Shown here in pieces: positions 5,585 to 7,256 of a stretch of DNA of 7,256 bases. The position numbers and the translations under genes were made by a program. Under the pieces are notes generated by a model. The model searched no databases. It saw only the letters and a list, made by a program, of their open reading frames with translations, and had not been told where the DNA came from. Positions within the stretch are counted from its first letter, which is position 1. Each line of letters opens with the position of its first letter. Origin of the DNA: UBA724 sp964008075 (lineage in GTDB: Bacteria; Bacteroidota; Bacteroidia; Flavobacteriales; Flavobacteriaceae); the NCBI GenBank assembly GCA_964008075.1, contig CAXGAP010000045.1, forward strand, positions 1 through 7,256, read 5' to 3'.

Positions 5585-5643
5585 ATGAATTATATTATTT
5601 TATATTTTCAATAGGCTTATTGATAAGCTGCCAAACCAATACA
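5585..5643 (+). other. Split-frame lipoprotein signal peptide of the carbonic anhydrase
   Basis: ATG 5585-5587 reads MNYIILYFQ and stops at TAG 5612-5614. The -1 frame, continuous with the enzyme, reads FIFSIGLLISCQTNT up to ATG 5644. Joining them by a one-base shift at either T4 run (5598-5601 or 5605-5608) gives, for example, MNYIILYFSIGLLISC, a good type II signal with lipobox LISC and lipid-bearing Cys at codon 5629-5631. This is either a one-base loss (real, or a homopolymer sequencing error) or a -1 slip site. The stop comes one codon after TTT 5606-5608, where tRNA-Phe could re-pair perfectly one base back. Confidence 0.5.
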
Positions 5644-6285
5644 ATGACCACCAAACGACAGACTGCATTTTCGGCTGCTGAACAACAAGCAAGAAGCCCA
5701 CAACAAGTTTATGAAGAACTTCAAGCAGGCAACGCTCGCTATGTCAATGGCACGCCCTACATTGTAGATGCTGCATCATTGCGCAGCGATACAATTGATG
5801 GCCAGTACCCGAAGGCAGTGGTGTTGTCATGTATCGATTCGCGTGTTCCTGTAGAGATACTGTTCGATCAACACATTGGTGACATCTTTGTTGCTCGTGT
5901 TGCAGGGAACTTTGAAAACAATGATATCTTGGGGAGTATGGAGTATGCTTGTGGCGTTGCTGGGAGCAAGCTCATTGTTGTTTTGGGTCATTCTGGCTGT
6001 GGCGCAGTCAAGGCTGCTTGTGATGGGGTAGAACTGGGGCATATCACGGAACTGCTCTCGTCTATTCAACCAGCTGTGGACAAGGCACAATCGATGGTGC
6101 GGCGTGCACCGAGCAGTAAAGACGAAGCATTTGTCAACACCACTATCGCTGAGAATGTACGTCAGACTATGGCCAGGATATTGGATAAAAGCAGTCTTTT
6201 ACATGAACTGCATGCATCAGGAAGTATCCAAATTGTTGGAGGGGTTTATCAGCTCGAATCTGGAGAGGTGACTTGGCTGGATTAG
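5644..6285 (+). CDS. Beta-class carbonic anhydrase
   Basis: I list the ATG at 5644-5646 (213 aa) because it is the nearest intact start to the enzyme domain. The frame stays open upstream to ATG 5500, but that lies before the likely promoter and would place some 45 residues ahead of the lipobox. Zinc ligands and active-site residues are clear: SCIDSRVP (Cys63, Asp65, Arg67) and GHSGCGAVK (His116, Cys119). Also typical are GDIFVARVAGNF, ILGSMEYACGVAGSKLIVVLG, the helical VELGHITELLSSIQPAV and the closing IQIVGGVYQLESGEVTWLD. It interconverts CO2 and bicarbonate. A split lipoprotein signal upstream (5585-5643) suggests the ancestral product is a periplasmic or membrane-anchored lipoprotein; from ATG 5644 it would be cytosolic. 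Its stop overlaps that of the convergent phosphatase gene. The enzyme family is certain; location and start are not. Confidence 0.93.
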   Translation: MTTKRQTAFSAAEQQARSPQQVYEELQAGNARYVNGTPYIVDAASLRSDTIDGQYPKAVVLSCIDSRVPVEILFDQHIGDIFVARVAGNFENNDILGSMEYACGVAGSKLIVVLGHSGCGAVKAACDGVELGHITELLSSIQPAVDKAQSMVRRAPSSKDEAFVNTTIAENVRQTMARILDKSSLLHELHASGSIQIVGGVYQLESGEVTWLD

Positions 6286-7256
6286 TCAGTTAAGGTTACA
6301 ACGTGTGAAAACACTTGATTTCCTTTGTGGTCATAAAACAAGAAATCGAGCCTTCTTTTATCCCAATCGAGGGTGAGCATTCCAAAATTATTGATGCCAA
6401 TTGCTTGTCCAACACGATAAGGATTGCTTTCCGACAGATTAATCGATAGGGCTTCAGTCATTCCACTCGCCGTTGCGTCGTAAAGGGTGCAGTACCCAAT
6501 CTCTTTTTGGGATAGTTCCGACATATGTCGATCACCAGAAATTACAATGGGATTTTTGGTTTGGTTGGTTTGCAACAATTTGATGAGCCGCTTGTACTCA
6601 TTGGGGTAATTTAGCCATTTTTCAAAGCGATGGTTTGGTGATAAAACTTGTATGCCTGAGGCTATAATGTGTATGTTGGAAGTCGAATTTAGGAGAAGTT
6701 GTTCGAGCCAATGCCATTGTTCTTTTCCGAGTATTGTTCCATTTTCGTCAGCAGGGTATGGGTCGTTGTAGGCTTTAGGGGCATATTCAGATTTGAAGTA
6801 GCGATTATCGAGCAAAATCAATTTTACGTCTGGACTTAGATCATAGGATTGGTAGGCACCATTGCGCTTGTAGGCAGGGTTGTTTTTGGGAACGTCTAAG
6901 AAGGCAAACAAATCGGCGCGACTTCTTTTTTTGTGTTGATAGTCACTTCCAGCGTTGTTGAGACCATAATCATGGTCGTCCCAAGTGCCATATATCGAAG
7001 TTGTTTGACGCAGCTTATGGTATGATTTCTTTGATTTGAGCTGATCAAATCTTTTGCTCAGGTCCTTGGGATTGCCATCTTTACCATAAACAATATCCCC
7101 AAGCCAAATAAATGCATCAGGATTTTTATCTGCGATGGATGTTAAAATTACATTACTGTTTGGATCATTCACTTTATGACATGATCCAAATGCGATGCGT
7201 TGGCTCATGGTAAAGTTTGACCAAACAGCACAAAAGATAAGAGTAAAAAAACGTAT
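6282..7256 (-). CDS. PhoD-like metallophosphatase (alkaline phosphatase D family), 5' end beyond the window
   Basis: From the internal ATG 7208 the protein has 308 residues. It carries the PhoD motif set in order: FGSC (7-10), WLGDIVYGKD (35-44), TWDDHDYG (75-82), LLDNRYF (132-138), a GTILGKEQWHWLEQ helix (157-170), ISGDRHMSE (223-231) and YDATASGMTE (243-252). These acidic and His residues bind the metal pair in phosphomono/diesterases of this family. It is shorter than B. subtilis PhoD because it lacks the N-terminal PhoD domain. Upstream of 7208 the frame is open to the right edge and reads IRFFTLIFCAVWSNFT, a signal-peptide-like stretch, so the true start probably lies just outside the window and the enzyme is exported. 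I therefore extend the call to the edge. The substrate is unknown, perhaps extracellular organic phosphate. The TAA at 6284-6282 overlaps the carbonic anhydrase TAG, and no terminator separates them. Confidence 0.92.
   Translation of the reverse strand: MRFFTLIFCAVWSNFTMSQRIAFGSCHKVNDPNSNVILTSIADKNPDAFIWLGDIVYGKDGNPKDLSKRFDQLKSKKSYHKLRQTTSIYGTWDDHDYGLNNAGSDYQHKKRSRADLFAFLDVPKNNPAYKRNGAYQSYDLSPDVKLILLDNRYFKSEYAPKAYNDPYPADENGTILGKEQWHWLEQLLLNSTSNIHIIASGIQVLSPNHRFEKWLNYPNEYKRLIKLLQTNQTKNPIVISGDRHMSELSQKEIGYCTLYDATASGMTEALSINLSESNPYRVGQAIGINNFGMLTLDWDKRRLDFLFYDHKGNQVFSHVVTLTD

Noticed and set aside
5594..5611. Classical X-XXY-YYZ slippery heptamer for programmed -1 frameshifting
   Set aside because: No heptamer in the right phase fits; only single-tRNA slippage at TTT 5606-5608 is possible, so an indel remains the simpler explanation.

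Overview
The window looks like a chromosomal segment of a Bacteroidota bacterium, most like the Flavobacteriales or a related order. This rests on several things: TAnnTTTG-type -7 promoter elements; an anti-sigma-like protein with the Bacteroidota N-terminal pattern GFNVPKNYFD; a bacilliredoxin; a beta-carbonic anhydrase preceded by a lipoprotein signal; and few obvious Shine-Dalgarno sequences. I see no tRNA, rRNA, CRISPR array, insertion sequence or phage gene.

Right to left on the minus strand from about 5545 is a compact signalling module: an ECF-type sigma factor, a single-membrane-span putative anti-sigma protein overlapping it by ATGA, and an exported protein with four LTxxQ-type repeats spaced exactly 26 residues apart. 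A strong intrinsic terminator follows. The layout recalls the CnrH/CnrY/CnrX type of envelope stress system (sigma, membrane anti-sigma, periplasmic CpxP/Spy-like sensor). The same two-part promoter (minus strand AAAACTTTTT-N11-GGTCTAA) occurs upstream of the sigma gene and again just before the LTxxQ gene. All 17 defined bases and the spacing match, so it is a good candidate for this sigma factor's own recognition sequence.

Below the terminator five more genes run leftwards: an exported beta-barrel-like protein, an FAD-linked oxidase of the D-2-hydroxyglutarate dehydrogenase/GlcD type, a PhzF-family protein, an ASCH-domain protein, and a bacilliredoxin cut by the left edge. Gaps are 3 to 51 nt and no terminator is visible between them, so they may be at least partly co-transcribed. 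Several are redox enzymes, but no single pathway is evident.

Rightwards from the divergent region about 5467-5585 is a beta-carbonic anhydrase. Its apparent lipoprotein signal peptide is split over two reading frames around two T4 runs, either a one-base indel or a frameshift site. It converges, with overlapping stop codons (6282-6285), on a PhoD-like phosphatase on the minus strand. That gene's reading frame continues off the right edge as a signal-peptide-like stretch.

The most interesting item is the sigma/anti-sigma/LTxxQ module with its matched promoter pair. In addition, the predicted periplasmic tail of the anti-sigma protein is strongly acidic and the LTxxQ protein's tail is strongly basic, which suggests direct contact.
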